DNA of 40,661 nt from Bacillota bacterium (GCA_029224785.1 JAQXVF010000056.1:1-40661); one strand, 5' to 3'. Counted from the stretch's first letter, positions 1 to 8,193 are shown. A program made the numbers and translations. Notes: generated by a model not told the origin, from the sequence alone.

Positions 1-126
1 CGCACCACATGAGGGGCACACAAAACCGTTCGGAAACCGCTGCTGGAATAAATAATCCCGGCACTGCTCCTCGGTCTTGAACCGTTCTTGAAAGTCTGCA
101 AATGTAATCCGCTCCGCTGCTGCCAT
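1..126 (-). CDS. IS1595-like transposase, N-terminal part (cut by window edge)
   Basis: The minus strand reads 42 codons from ATG at 126 to the window edge. The peptide contains FADFQERFKTEEQC, then RFPNGFVCPSCG at the edge. A short helical start followed by a Cys-x-x-Cys zinc ribbon is typical of the N-terminus of IS1595/ISXO2-family DDE transposases, which cut and paste the element. A GGGAGGG ribosome site lies about 9 bases before the ATG. The rest of the gene and its catalytic domain lie outside the window, so it is unknown whether the element is intact. Assignment is by motif memory only; another zinc-ribbon protein is possible. Confidence 0.7.
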   Translation of the reverse strand, partial: MAAAERITFADFQERFKTEEQCRDYLFQQRFPNGFVCPSCGA

Positions 127-214
127 ACTGATTGCCCTCCCGGTGTTTTGGTTGACATCAGTATATAGCATTTAGTGTCCAATAAATTGGATAGTTTCTA
201 TTATTTGGGGTGGT

Positions 215-398
215 TGCTGAGTTAAGCCGATAAGCACATTGAAAAATTTCTCTTTGGGCTTATCGCCATTGCTCAGCTACCCGATAAAATGGAATTTGAC
301 GTTATCATAATTCGTAGGGCGGGGTCATGACCCCGCCCTACGAAACATCCCTGCAAACACCAATTCATTGGGCAACTGAGCCAAGCCGATAAGCACAT
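215..398. repeat. Composite palindromic repeat element A
   Basis: Noncoding, AT-richer than the genes. A motif close to AGCCGATAAGCACAT occurs directly repeated at about 223-239 and 382-397. Its inverted, diverged partner (GGGCTTATCG at 256-265, continuing to about 299) faces the right copy, so 257-299 and 348-398 form arms of a large imperfect inverted repeat around the 34-base palindrome at 311-344. The same arm sequence recurs, diverged, in the element at 1981-2338. No open reading frame or transposase is inside, so this resembles a non-autonomous (MITE-like) or REP-like mobile repeat. Confidence 0.6.
311..344. repeat. Perfect 34-base palindrome
   Basis: The left half TTCGTAGGGCGGGGTCA is followed directly by its exact reverse complement, with no spacer. 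It sits in the centre of repeat element A. As RNA it would form a long GC-rich hairpin; as DNA it could extrude a cruciform. No T-tract follows, so it does not look like an intrinsic terminator. It is more likely a dispersed REP-type unit inserted in an older repeat. Confidence 0.85.
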
Positions 399-488
399 CC
401 CTCTTTCTTGCAACTTCTGCGGAAATCTCCATGTTTTTCTCTCATCCGTCACGGCTTTGCCCTGCTGCCTTCCTGCCCCTCCACACGC

Positions 489-519
489 AAAACAGCGGAC
501 CTTTTTTCAGGTCCGCTGT
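489..519 (-). terminator. Intrinsic terminator of first rpoD
   Basis: On the minus strand, 23 bases after the rpoD stop, a perfect 10-base-pair stem (ACAGCGGACC on the minus strand at 519-510, pairing with 501-492) encloses an eight-base loop and runs into TTTT. Placement and orientation fit termination of the sigma factor transcript. The T-tract is short, so efficiency is uncertain. Confidence 0.7.
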
Positions 520-542
520 CATTTTTTGGATTGCTTTCTTTC

Positions 543-1691
543 TCAGCAGTAGAAGTCCCGGATCTTTTTCGCGCGGCTGGGATGGCGGAGCTTCCGGATG
601 GCCTTGTTTTCGATCTGGCGGATCCGTTCCCGGGTGACGCCGAAGATCTGGCCCACCTCCTCCAGGGTATGGGTCCGGCCGTCGTACATGCCGAAGCGCA
701 TTCTCAGCACGTCGGCCTCCCGCTCGGTGAGGGTGTCCAGAATTTCCTTCAGGGCCTCGGCCAGCAGGGCGTTGGAGGTGGCGTCGGCGGGACCGGGGGT
801 CCGCTCGTCCTCCACGAAGGAGCCGATGGAGGTATCCTCCTCGTCACCCACAGGGGTGTCCAGGCTCAGGGTATCGGCAGCGGTGCGGTTGGCCTCGATG
901 ATCTTCTCCACGGGCAGGTTCAGCTCCGCGGCGATCTCCTCCACGGTAGGCTCCCGGCCCAGCTCCTGCACCAGCTTGCGGTTGCAGCGGGTGGCCTTGT
1001 TGATGACCTCTACCATATGCACCGGCACCCGGATGGTCCGGGCCTGGTCCGCGATGGCCCGGGTAATGGCCTGACGGATCCACCAGGTGGCATATGTAGA
1101 GAATTTGTTTCCCTTTGTCCAGTCAAACTTGTCCACAGCCCGGATGAGGCCCGTGTTGCCCTCCTGGATCAGATCCAGAATGTGCAGCCCGCGGCCGGAA
1201 TACTTCTTGGCAATGGAAACCACCAGCCGGAGGTTGGCCTCCGTCAGCTTGTTCTTGGCCTCCTGATCCCCCTCGGAGATCCGCTTGGCCAGCTCCACTT
1301 CCTCATCGGCGGACAGGAGCTTTACCTGTCCGATCTCCTTCAGGTACATCCGGACGGGATCGTCCAGGCTGTATTCGGCAGCCAGATCCACAGGATCCAC
1401 CAGTTCCTCCTCGTCCAGGCCGTTGAGGTCGATATCTCCGTCAGGATCCAGTCCCAGATCGTCGTCACCCAGATCCAGCTCCAGGTCGGCGGTGACCACC
1501 TGGATGCCCATGGCGTCAAAGCGGTCATAGATCTCTTCAATTTTCTCAGGCGTCAGCTGCATCTTTTCCAGCTGCGCGTTCAGGTCGGCGGCACGGATCA
1601 TGCCGTCCTTCTTGCCCTGGGTGATCAGGGCCTGCAGCGCGGCCTGAACGTCCTCGAGATTGGCCTTGGCGGGCTTCTTCTGTGTACTCAT
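543..1691 (-). CDS. rpoD: RNA polymerase primary sigma factor (sigma-A), copy 1
   Basis: Encodes a 382-residue sigma-70 family factor that directs RNA polymerase to housekeeping promoters. Region 1.1-like N-terminus is acidic and divergent ([15 protein letters not shown]). Regions 1.2-2.4 follow ([29 protein letters not shown], the core-binding and -10-binding [18 protein letters not shown]), then region 3 and region 4.2 with the -35-binding helix-turn-helix [20 protein letters not shown]. Length matches Firmicute SigA. I start at 1691 (MSTQKKPA), not the upstream in-frame ATG at 1736, because GAGGGG lies just before it and the second copy begins with the same residues. A second, very similar rpoD lies at 4954-6105 on the other strand; two primary sigma genes in 6 kb is unusual. 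Functional status and origin of this copy depend on the nearby lepA junction. Confidence 0.95.
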   Translation of the reverse strand: MSTQKKPAKANLEDVQAALQALITQGKKDGMIRAADLNAQLEKMQLTPEKIEEIYDRFDAMGIQVVTADLELDLGDDDLGLDPDGDIDLNGLDEEELVDPVDLAAEYSLDDPVRMYLKEIGQVKLLSADEEVELAKRISEGDQEAKNKLTEANLRLVVSIAKKYSGRGLHILDLIQEGNTGLIRAVDKFDWTKGNKFSTYATWWIRQAITRAIADQARTIRVPVHMVEVINKATRCNRKLVQELGREPTVEEIAAELNLPVEKIIEANRTAADTLSLDTPVGDEEDTSIGSFVEDERTPGPADATSNALLAEALKEILDTLTEREADVLRMRFGMYDGRTHTLEEVGQIFGVTRERIRQIENKAIRKLRHPSRAKKIRDFYC

Positions 1692-1744
1692 GGCACTACC
1701 CCTCTTTTTTCTATGTAAAATTCGATTATTTCTCATGCTGTTAA

Positions 1745-1773
1745 ACTATACCCCGTTTTTTTCCCGTTGACAA
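1745..1773 (-). promoter_or_regulatory. Promoter of rpoD copy 1
   Basis: On the minus strand TTGTCA (1773-1768), a 17-base spacer and TATAGT (1750-1745) lie 53 bases before the start codon. The same -35 and -10 hexamers with the same spacing, and a similar GGG-rich spacer, precede the second rpoD at 4880-4908. An imperfect inverted repeat TTTCGGA/TCCGAAA (1781-1787 and 1812-1818) lies just upstream of the -35. Confidence 0.8.
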
Positions 1774-1980
1774 GGGTAAATTTCGGATTTTTTCCCGGAT
1801 TGCCGCCCCTGTCCGAAATTTTCTGCTTCCGGGGACAGTTTTCCCCTGAATTTGCGAAACCATACGGTTTTCCTTCTGGCAAAATCTGTGTTTTTGCACG
1901 CCCATACCGCGCCCGTATGAGAAACAGCGCCAGTTTCCCATACGGACCGCGGCTGGTTCAAACAGCCGAAGCTTTTAAAC
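1774..1980. other. Intergenic DNA between rpoD copy 1 and repeat element B
   Basis: No gene with a ribosome site is visible on either strand. The stretch carries an imperfect inverted repeat at 1914-1944 (CGTATGAGAAAC facing GTTTCCCATACG across AGCGCCA), which could be a transcribed hairpin or an operator. It lies between two divergently transcribed units and holds the upstream sequences of the rpoD promoter. Confidence 0.4.
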
Positions 1981-2338
1981 GTATTTTTTGCAATGTCCTT
2001 TTCGACATTGCTCAGCAGAGCGGTAAATTGGAATTTGTGGGGATGTCGGCTGCACAATACCTTCCCCCGGGGGGAAGGTGCCCCAGTGCGCACACTGGGG
2101 CGGATGAGGAACGGCGATATGTTCCATATTTGTATGCATTTCGTTAAAAAGGTACATCGGAAAAGGTTGTACCGTTTAAATTAACTGCATTGCGAATGGT
2201 AAGGTGTCGCCATTCCTCATCCACCGCTTCGCGGTCCCCCTTCCCCCCGGGGGAAGGTATGGTGCGGCACTCATCCTTACAAACACCAATTTATCAGGCA
2301 GCTGCGTAAAACCGATCCGCACATTTTGCAAAACGCCT
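1981..2338. repeat. Nested composite palindromic repeat element B
   Basis: Two pairs of inverted arms are nested. The outer arms (about 1981-2046 and 2272-2338) are imperfect complements sharing TTGCAA, GGTAAATTGG/CCAATTTATC and GGATG/CATCC. The inner arms (about 2050-2118 and 2206-2269) share the near-palindrome ACCTTCCCCCGGGGGG, GGATGAGGAA and GGCGA. The core of about 85 bases between the inner arms is AT-rich with no supported gene. The left inner arm also holds a perfect hairpin CCCCAGTG-CGCA-CACTGGGG (2081-2100). The outer arms resemble those of element A, so one repeat family recurs within 2 kb. No transposase is present, suggesting a MITE-like element with a second repeat inserted inside it. 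Confidence 0.7.
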
Positions 2339-2388
2339 GTGACGCGTTCTCAAATCGGAAAAACCCGAAACAAATCCCCAACTGACGG

Positions 2389-2417
2389 TTTACATTTGGA
2401 GAATTTTTCGGTATAAT
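2389..2417 (+). promoter_or_regulatory. Promoter of lepA copy 1
   Basis: TTTACA (2389-2394), a 17-base spacer and a consensus TATAAT (2412-2417) lie about 72 bases before the lepA start. It starts just downstream of repeat element B. The match to consensus is strong, so this is the likely start of lepA transcription. Confidence 0.75.
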
Positions 2418-2489
2418 TGGGAAAATGGCATTGTTTCGCCCGGCCCGAAGCTTTGGGCCGTTATCCCAATCCGACGAGGTATCCAAAAT

Positions 2490-2963
2490 ATGACCGATCT
2501 TTCCAAAATCCGAAATTTTTCCATCATCGCCCACATTGACCACGGCAAGTCCACCCTGGCGGACCGGCTGCTGGAGGAGTGCGGGGCCATCGACCAGCGT
2601 ATCCGGGCGGAGCAGCTTCTGGACTCCATGGAGCTGGAGCGGGAGCGGGGCATCACCATCAAGGCCACCGCCGTCCAGCTGAGCTATACCGCCGACGACG
2701 GCCAGCGCTATGATTTGAACCTGATCGATACCCCGGGCCATGTGGACTTCAACTATGAGGTCTCCCGTTCCCTGGCCGCCTGCGAGGGGGCGGTGCTGGT
2801 GGTGGATGCCTCCCAGGGCGTAGAGGCCCAGACTCTGGCCAATACCTACCTGGCCATCGACGCGGGACTGGAGGTCCTGCCCGTGGTCAACAAGATCGAC
2901 CTGCCCTCCGCCCGTCCCGCCGAGGTCAAGTCGGAGATCGAGGACATCATCGGCATTCCCGCC
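2490..2963 (+). pseudogene. lepA: lepA (elongation factor 4), 5' fragment, copy 1
   Basis: The first about 158 residues match LepA/EF4, the translational GTPase that back-translocates stalled ribosomes. Visible motifs are G1 AHIDHGKST, the switch region RERGITIK, G3 DTPGHVDF and G4 NKIDLP. Full LepA has about 600 residues. At GIPA the homology stops; the next ten codons to a stop at 2993 are antisense sequence of another lepA. The 3' three quarters, including domains II, V and the LepA-specific C-terminus, are missing. The start at 2490 has a GAGG site about 11 bases upstream and a good promoter. Either a gene broken by inversion or one side of a chimeric joint. Confidence 0.9.
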
Positions 2964-3625
2964 GTTACGGTGCCCTCCTTCACCCGGGTGTAGACGATGA
3001 CGCCCCGGTAGGAGTCGTACTGGCTGTCAAAGATCAGCGCCTGCAATGGAGCGCCGCGGTCTCCCGTGGGAGCGGGAACGTCCCGGACGATCATCTCCAG
3101 CACGGAGTGGATGTTGATGCCGTTTTTTGCGGAGATTTCCGGGGCATCCTCGGCGGGAATGCAGATGATATCCTCGATTTCCGCCTTCACTTCTTCCGGC
3201 CGGGCAGAGGGCAGGTCGATCTTGTTGATGACGGGCAGTACCTCCAGCCCCGCATCGGTGGCCAGAAAGGTATTGGCCAGGGTCTGGGCCTCCACGCCCT
3301 GGCTGGCATCCACCACCAGCACCGCCCCCTCGCAGGCAGCCAGGGACCGGGAAACCTCATAGTTAAAGTCCACATGGCCCGGGGTATCGATGAGGTTCAG
3401 GGCGTAGGTTTCCCCATCGTCCGCCTGATAGTTAAGCTGGACGGCACGGGCCTTGATGGTAATGCCCCGCTCCCGCTCCAGCTCCATGGAGTCCAGGATC
3501 TGGTCCTCCATCTCCCGGCGGTCGATGGCGTTGCACTCCTCCAGCAGCCGGTCTGCCAGGGTGGATTTGCCGTGGTCAATATGGGCAATGATGGAGAAAT
3601 TACGGATTTTCTGCATCTGTGTCAT
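2957..3625 (-). pseudogene. lepA: lepA (elongation factor 4), 5' fragment, copy 2
   Basis: About 220 residues of LepA/EF4 are encoded: G1 [23 protein letters not shown], the segment [14 protein letters not shown] (G5 SAK) and the start of domain II ending near [10 protein letters not shown]. Homology then ceases and the frame runs antisense through copy 1 to 2846. The protein is clearly related to copy 1 but differs at many positions (for example [12 protein letters not shown] against [12 protein letters not shown]), so this is not a simple recent duplicate. Start at 3625 is supported by GAGGAGT 7 bases upstream. The remaining about 380 residues are absent. The two copies meet tail-to-tail at 2957-2963, where TCCCGCC could belong to either. 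Confidence 0.9.
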
Positions 3626-3714
3626 AGGGAATACTCCTCATTCTTCGGGATAATCCTTTGCAGGACATAGCAAGTTGATTATAGTATAGCGAAAAAGGCG
3701 AAAAAAGTAAACTG

Positions 3715-3747
3715 AAAAAATCCGGGACTGCCCAAAGGCAGTCCCGG
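3715..3747 (-). terminator. Intrinsic terminator of DUF4349 gene
   Basis: On the minus strand, just after the lipoprotein stop, a perfect 11-base-pair stem (CCGGGACTGCC with loop TTTG) is followed by ATTTTTTCAG. This is a textbook Rho-independent terminator and separates the gene from the lepA fragment downstream. Confidence 0.9.
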
Positions 3748-3755
3748 CGGGGAAA

Positions 3756-4691
3756 TCATTCCTGTTTCGGATCCCTGTTCGGATCCTGTGCATTCTGCAT
3801 GGCCATCCATTTGGCTCTTCTCTTTTCCCTGCTGCGTTTGGAAATCCTGCGGCAGACGATCACCACCACCGCAATCAGCACCGCCAGAACCATCAGGGTG
3901 GGCAGGCTGCTCAGGAGCCACACTGCAAAGTCCTCCGCCGCCTCCAGCAAGCCCTTCAGATTCCGGGTAAAGCCGTCGCTGATCCGCTGCCAGAAGGTCC
4001 GCTCCGCCACCGGCGTAAACTGCCGGACCTCGCTGACGGACAGGTATATGGTGGCGTAGTCCACCTGGTTCTGCATCAGCCGAAGCTGGGAGCTGATATT
4101 CTCCAGCTCATAGCGCACGTCCGTCAGGCGGGACTCGATTTCCAGCAGATCGGATAGATCCTGGGCCTGCTCCATCAGCGCCAGCAGCCGCTCTTCCTCG
4201 GTTTTCAGGGCGTTGATCCTGCTTTCCGTAGCCACATAGCGCAGTGTCACGTCCTCCACGCTCTTGCTGTGGGAGGTCACGTTGGACTGTCCCTCCACCT
4301 CCGTCACGAAGTTCTCCGCCCGATCCTCCGGGATCCGCAGGGTCAGCTCTGCCCGGCGGTACCGCTGGGAGGCATAGGCGCTGCCGTTATAGATGTCCTG
4401 ATTCTCCACATGGCCCCCCAGTTCCGCCGTCTTCTGCTGCACCTGGGAAAGCAGGGCATCCATGTCCTCGGTCTCAGCAGCCAGGTCAATGGTGACGATC
4501 CATTTTCGGCCCTGGGAGGGGTCGGAATCGTCCTGGGTGCCGCTGATCCCGTTGTTGTCCACAATCTCTCCGGCAGCGGCCCAGGTCTCCTCCACGGACG
4601 TCTGGTAGAGCGAGTCGGATTTGGGGCTGCTGCCGCAGCCTGTCAGCAGCAGTGCCACCGCCGCCAGCACCGCCCACAATCGTTTTTTCAT
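3756..4691 (-). CDS. DUF4349-domain membrane-anchored lipoprotein
   Basis: About 311 residues. A lipoprotein signal peptide ends at the lipobox LLTGC (lipid Cys near residue 19), so the protein is exported and anchored outside the membrane. The middle carries a DUF4349 domain: a beta-rich first part (RKWIVTIDLAAETEDMDALL), then heptad-like helices (residues about 165-205) expected to form a coiled coil, then YATIYLSVSE. A C-terminal membrane segment (LPTLMVLAVLIAVVVIV) precedes a basic tail. The function of the family is unknown. Two ATGs lie close together; I prefer 4691 over 4697 because AGGAGG is 8 bases from it and only 2 from the first. It has its own promoter and terminator, so it is monocistronic. 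Confidence 0.85.
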   Translation of the reverse strand: MKKRLWAVLAAVALLLTGCGSSPKSDSLYQTSVEETWAAAGEIVDNNGISGTQDDSDPSQGRKWIVTIDLAAETEDMDALLSQVQQKTAELGGHVENQDIYNGSAYASQRYRRAELTLRIPEDRAENFVTEVEGQSNVTSHSKSVEDVTLRYVATESRINALKTEEERLLALMEQAQDLSDLLEIESRLTDVRYELENISSQLRLMQNQVDYATIYLSVSEVRQFTPVAERTFWQRISDGFTRNLKGLLEAAEDFAVWLLSSLPTLMVLAVLIAVVVIVCRRISKRSREKRRAKWMAMQNAQDPNRDPKQE

Positions 4692-4735
4692 TTTCATTTC
4701 CTCCTTTTTTGTTCGAATTGTTTGATTTTTCTAAA

Positions 4736-4764
4736 ACTATACCACGAAAAAAACAGACCGTCAA
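4736..4764 (-). promoter_or_regulatory. Promoter of DUF4349 gene
   Basis: Minus strand TTGACG (4764-4759), 17-base spacer and TATAGT (4741-4736), about 45 bases upstream of the start. The -10 TATAGT is the same as in both rpoD promoters. Confidence 0.75.
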
Positions 4765-4879
4765 TGGAAAAACAGGAAGAATCTTGCATGGTTTGATTTG
4801 AAAAAACCGGGGAAAGATTGTGTTACGGGATCAAAATACGGAAAAAACGTATTTCCTGAAAAAAATCAGGGTAAATCCC

Positions 4880-4908
4880 TTGTCAAAAAGGGAAAATCGG
4901 GGTATAGT
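4880..4908 (+). promoter_or_regulatory. Promoter of rpoD copy 2
   Basis: TTGTCA (4880-4885), a 17-base spacer and TATAGT (4903-4908) lie 45 bases before the start. Two small AT-rich inverted repeats sit directly upstream: AATACG/CGTATT (about 4836-4855) and CCTGA/TCAGG (about 4856-4870). The core promoter is the same as that of the first copy. Confidence 0.8.
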
Positions 4909-4953
4909 TGAGCCGTTGGACATTGGAACACAAGGAAGAGAGAGGGATTTGGA

Positions 4954-6105
4954 ATGAGCACACCCAAAAAACAGCCCAAAGAATCCACAGAAGAGCTGCA
5001 GGCTGCCTTTCAGGCGCTGCTGGCCCAGGGCGCCAAGGAGGGCATGATCCGCGCCGAGGATCTGGGCGCACTGCTGGAAAAAATGGACCTGACGCCGGAG
5101 AAGATCGAAGAGGTCTACGACCGGCTGGACAAAATGAACATTCAGGTGGTCAGCGCCGATCTGGACCTGGATCTGGGGGACGACGCCATGATCCTGGATC
5201 CGCTGGATGACGGCGTGGACCTGGACGGCGTGGAGGACGAGGAACTGATCAATCCTGTGGACCTGGCCGCCGAATACAATCTGGACGACCCTGTGCGGAT
5301 GTATCTGAAGGAGATCGGCCAGGTGCACCTGCTGACCGTGGAAGAGGAAGTGGAGCTGGCAAAGCGGGTTTCCGAAGGCGATCAGGAGGCAAAGAACAAG
5401 CTGACCGAGGCCAACCTGCGGCTGGTGGTCTCCATTGCCAAGAAATATTCCGGCCGGGGCCTGCACATTCTGGACCTGATCCAGGAGGGCAACACCGGTC
5501 TGATCCGGGCCGTGGACAAATTTGACTGGACAAAGGGAAACAAATTCTCTACATATGCCACCTGGTGGATCCGGCAGGCCATCACCCGGGCCATTGCCGA
5601 TCAGGCCCGGACCATCCGGGTGCCGGTGCATATGGTAGAGGTCATCAACAAGGCCACCCGCTGCAACCGGAAGCTGGTGCAGGAGCTGGGACGGGAGCCC
5701 ACCGTGGAGGAGATCGCCAAGGAGCTGGGAATGCCCGTGGAGAAGATCATTGAGGCAAACCGCACCGCCGCAGACACCCTGAGCCTGGACACCCCTGTGG
5801 GAGATGAGGAGGATACCTCCATCGGCTCCTTCGTGGAGGATGAGGCCACCCCCGGCCCGGCAGATGCCACCTCCAACGCTCTGCTCAGCGAGGCGCTGAC
5901 CGAGATCCTGAATACACTGACGGATCGGGAAGCCGATGTGCTGCGGATGCGGTTCGGTATGTGCGACGGCCGCACCCACACGCTGGAAGAGGTGGGCCAG
6001 CTTTTCGGCGTCACCCGTGAGCGGATCCGCCAGATCGAAAACAAGGCCATCCGCAAGCTGCGTCACCCCAGCCGTGCAAAGAAGATCAAGGATTTCTACT
6101 CCTGA
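4954..6105 (+). CDS. rpoD: RNA polymerase primary sigma factor (sigma-A), copy 2
   Basis: A complete 383-residue sigma-70 protein with an acidic N-terminal region 1 ([16 protein letters not shown]), region 2 ([34 protein letters not shown]), region 3 and region 4.2 ([20 protein letters not shown]). Against the first copy the last about 270 residues differ at only some 15-20 places, while the first 100 residues are much more divergent. Stretches such as the codons for [16 protein letters not shown] are almost identical in DNA. The start has GAGAGGG 7 bases upstream. It has its own promoter and terminator. In most genomes one primary sigma gene is present; whether both copies coexist in one cell depends on the integrity of the region. 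Confidence 0.96.
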   Translation: MSTPKKQPKESTEELQAAFQALLAQGAKEGMIRAEDLGALLEKMDLTPEKIEEVYDRLDKMNIQVVSADLDLDLGDDAMILDPLDDGVDLDGVEDEELINPVDLAAEYNLDDPVRMYLKEIGQVHLLTVEEEVELAKRVSEGDQEAKNKLTEANLRLVVSIAKKYSGRGLHILDLIQEGNTGLIRAVDKFDWTKGNKFSTYATWWIRQAITRAIADQARTIRVPVHMVEVINKATRCNRKLVQELGREPTVEEIAKELGMPVEKIIEANRTAADTLSLDTPVGDEEDTSIGSFVEDEATPGPADATSNALLSEALTEILNTLTDREADVLRMRFGMCDGRTHTLEEVGQLFGVTRERIRQIENKAIRKLRHPSRAKKIKDFYS

Positions 6106-6112
6106 TGAAATC

Positions 6113-6144
6113 AGGCGCCCCGGAGACCCGGGACGCCTTGTTTT
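6113..6144 (+). terminator. Terminator of rpoD copy 2
   Basis: Eight bases after the stop, GGCGCCCCGG (6114-6123) pairs with CCGGGACGCC (6128-6137) with one mismatch, followed by TTGTTTTC. A typical intrinsic terminator with a moderate T-tract. Confidence 0.75.
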
Positions 6145-6150
6145 CTGCAC

Positions 6151-6185
6151 AAAAACTGCTGCACCGGCGGTGCAGCAGCTTTTTC
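6151..6185. terminator. Bidirectional terminator between rpoD copy 2 and rny
   Basis: A perfect stem CTGCTGCACC/GGTGCAGCAG (6156-6165, 6169-6178) with a three-base loop is flanked by AAAAA on the left and CTTTTT on the right, so it can stop transcripts from both converging genes. It abuts the stop codon of rny at 6186. Confidence 0.85.
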
Positions 6186-7748
6186 TTATTTTGCGTATTC
6201 CACGGCCTTGGTCTCCCGGATCACATTGACCTTGATCTGGCCCGGGTATTCCAGCTCCGCCTCGATCCGCTTTGCCACATCCCGGGCAAGCAGGATCATA
6301 TTGTCCTCGTTCACTTCCTCGGGCTTGACCATGATGCGGACCTCCCGGCCTGCCTGGATGGCATAGGCCTTGTCCACGCCGGGATAGGAGCCGGTCAGTT
6401 CCTCCAGCTTCTGCAGCCGGCGGATGTAGTTTTCCACATTCTCCCTGCGGGCACCGGGACGGGCGGCGGAAACGGCGTCGGCCGCCTGCACCAGCACGGC
6501 AATGACGGTCTTGGGTTCCACGTCTCCGTGGTGTGCCTCGATGGCGTTGACCACCACCGGGTTTTCCTTGTATTTCCGGGCCAGGTCCGCGCCAAGCTGC
6601 ACGTGGCTGCCCTCTACCTCGTGGTCGATGGCCTTGCCCAGGTCATGCAGCAGGCCGGCCCGCTTGGCCAGGGCCACATCCACACCCAGCTCCGCCGCCA
6701 TCAGGCCGGCGATGTGGGACACCTCGATGGAGTGGTTCAGCACGTTCTGACCGTAAGAGGTACGGTATTTCTGCCGGCCCAGGATCTTCACCAGTTCCGG
6801 GTTCAGATTGTGGACACCGGTCTCGTAGCAGGCCCGCTCGCCTTCCTCCCGGATGGTGCGGTCCACTTCCTTCCGGGCCTTCTCCACGCAGTCCTCGATG
6901 CGGGTGGGATGGATCCGGCCGTCGGCGATCAGCTTGCTCAGGGCCAGCCGGGCGATCTCCCGGCGGACGGGGTCAAAGCTGGACACGGTGATGGCCTCGG
7001 GGGTATCGTCAATGATCAGATCCACACCGGTCACGGTCTCCAGAGTCCGGATGTTCCGGCCTTCCCGGCCAATGATCCGGCCCTTCATTTCGTCATTGGG
7101 CAGGGGAACCACGGAAACGGTGGTCTCTGCGGCATGGTCGGCAGCACAGCGCTGGATGGCGGTGGCGATGATCTCTCTGGCCTTTTCCTCCGCCTCGTCC
7201 CGGAACTGGGCTTCCACTTCCTTGATCTTCATGGCAGTCTCATGGCGGACGTCATTCTCCACGGACTCCAGCAGGTACTGCTTTGCCTGCTCCTGGGTCA
7301 GCTCGGAGATTTTTTCCAGCTCCACGAGCTGCTGTTTCTTCATTTCCTCCGCCTGGGCCTGGGTCTGGGCAGCCTGCTGCAGCCTGCGGCTCAGCTCCTC
7401 TTCCTTCCGCTCGAAGGCATCGGTCTTCTTGTCCAGGGATTCTTCCTTCTGCTGCAGGCGGCGCTCCTGCTTGCTCAGCTCGGAGCGGCGCTCTTTCACT
7501 TCCCGCTCATATTCGATGCGGGACTTGTGGATTTCGTCCTTGACTTCCAGCAGCATTTCCTTTTTGCGGTTCTCACCGCTGCGAATGGCCTCATTGATGA
7601 TCCGGGTGGCCTCCTGCTCCGCAGAGCCGATCTCCCGCTCACTGACCTTTTTCCGGTAGGCAATGCCTACCCCAAAGCCGATCGCAATCAGGACAATGCC
7701 GCCGAGAATGGCGAGCAATACTTGTAAAAACGGCGACATACTCAGCAA
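6186..7748 (-). CDS. rny: Ribonuclease Y
   Basis: About 520 residues, the usual RNase Y length. It is an endonuclease anchored at the membrane that starts decay of many mRNAs in Gram-positive bacteria. In order: one N-terminal membrane helix ([20 protein letters not shown]), a long charged coiled coil (about residues 35-200), a KH RNA-binding domain with [12 protein letters not shown], and an HD domain with the metal-binding HD pair in [12 protein letters not shown] and HHGDVEP. The start is ambiguous: TTG at 7748 lies 4 bases after AGGAGG, while ATG at 7739 (MSPFLQ) lies 13 bases away; I take the TTG with low certainty. Upstream is a promoter at 7946-7974 and a leader of about 190 bases with hairpins. 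Confidence 0.95.
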   Translation of the reverse strand: MLSMSPFLQVLLAILGGIVLIAIGFGVGIAYRKKVSEREIGSAEQEATRIINEAIRSGENRKKEMLLEVKDEIHKSRIEYEREVKERRSELSKQERRLQQKEESLDKKTDAFERKEEELSRRLQQAAQTQAQAEEMKKQQLVELEKISELTQEQAKQYLLESVENDVRHETAMKIKEVEAQFRDEAEEKAREIIATAIQRCAADHAAETTVSVVPLPNDEMKGRIIGREGRNIRTLETVTGVDLIIDDTPEAITVSSFDPVRREIARLALSKLIADGRIHPTRIEDCVEKARKEVDRTIREEGERACYETGVHNLNPELVKILGRQKYRTSYGQNVLNHSIEVSHIAGLMAAELGVDVALAKRAGLLHDLGKAIDHEVEGSHVQLGADLARKYKENPVVVNAIEAHHGDVEPKTVIAVLVQAADAVSAARPGARRENVENYIRRLQKLEELTGSYPGVDKAYAIQAGREVRIMVKPEEVNEDNMILLARDVAKRIEAELEYPGQIKVNVIRETKAVEYAK

Positions 7749-7845
7749 CTAACCTCCTTTAAGTGTAGGCAACACCCTGAGGAAGCGTGCACGAGCCCCA
7801 TGTGTTCAATTTGAAAAAACCGGCCGGCATGACCGGAAAAAGTCA

Positions 7846-7940
7846 AAAAAACAAAACGCCATGAGGCGCAGCACACATCTCTCAGGCCGAAGCCCGGTAA
7901 ACATGAAACGCAGAATTCGGTACTCTGCGACATTATGCCG
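7846..7940 (-). ncRNA. Possible structured leader or small RNA upstream of rny
   Basis: From the predicted start near 7940 the minus strand can fold a hairpin CGCAGA/TCTGCG, a small GGGC-TTCG-GCC-like hairpin, and a short stem CGCC-TCAT-GGCG followed by TTTTGTTTTTTT (about 7846-7857). About 20 bases further a CCGG-rich hairpin with TTTTTT (7814-7838) offers a second stop. This could be a free small RNA, or a leader that attenuates rny. It matches no RNA family I can name; 6S RNA was considered but not supported. Confidence 0.25.
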
Positions 7941-7945
7941 TGTAT

Positions 7946-7974
7946 ATTTTATCCTGCCCCAAAAGGAATGTCAA
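7946..7974 (-). promoter_or_regulatory. Promoter upstream of rny
   Basis: Minus strand TTGACA (7974-7969), a 17-base spacer and TAAAAT (7951-7946). A near-consensus promoter about 200 bases before the rny start. It drives either rny with a long leader or a separate small RNA. The rest of 7975-8109, toward typA, shows no gene. Confidence 0.75.
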
Positions 7975-8109
7975 GTACATTTTGTGGAAAACTACAAAAA
8001 CCGCCCTCTGTCCCCCGGTTTTTTTCGCTATCCTGGCGGCTCTGACGCCGGAACGGAATGGAAAGGGCGAAAAATATCCCATTTCCCGGAAGAAAAATAC
8101 GGAAGAATG

Positions 8110-8138
8110 TTGCAATTTACGGCGATATGTGGTATATT
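8110..8138 (+). promoter_or_regulatory. Promoter of typA
   Basis: TTGCAA (8110-8115), a 17-base spacer and TATATT (8133-8138), about 55 bases before the typA start. Confidence 0.7.
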
Positions 8139-8193
8139 TTCATGTCGAGAGTGAATTTCAACAACTGATTTGTATTTCGATAAGGAGAAACCT

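Noticed and set aside
1746-2416. Small open frames of 60-126 codons in the rpoD-lepA gap
   Set aside because: They run through palindromic repeats, lack ribosome sites and encode no recognisable motif.
7742-7933. A 63-codon minus frame upstream of rny
   Set aside because: No ribosome site, many Cys and Phe without pattern, and it overlaps hairpins and the rny ribosome site.
7814-7940. 6S RNA
   Set aside because: I could not form the long closing stem with a central bubble and a terminal stem.
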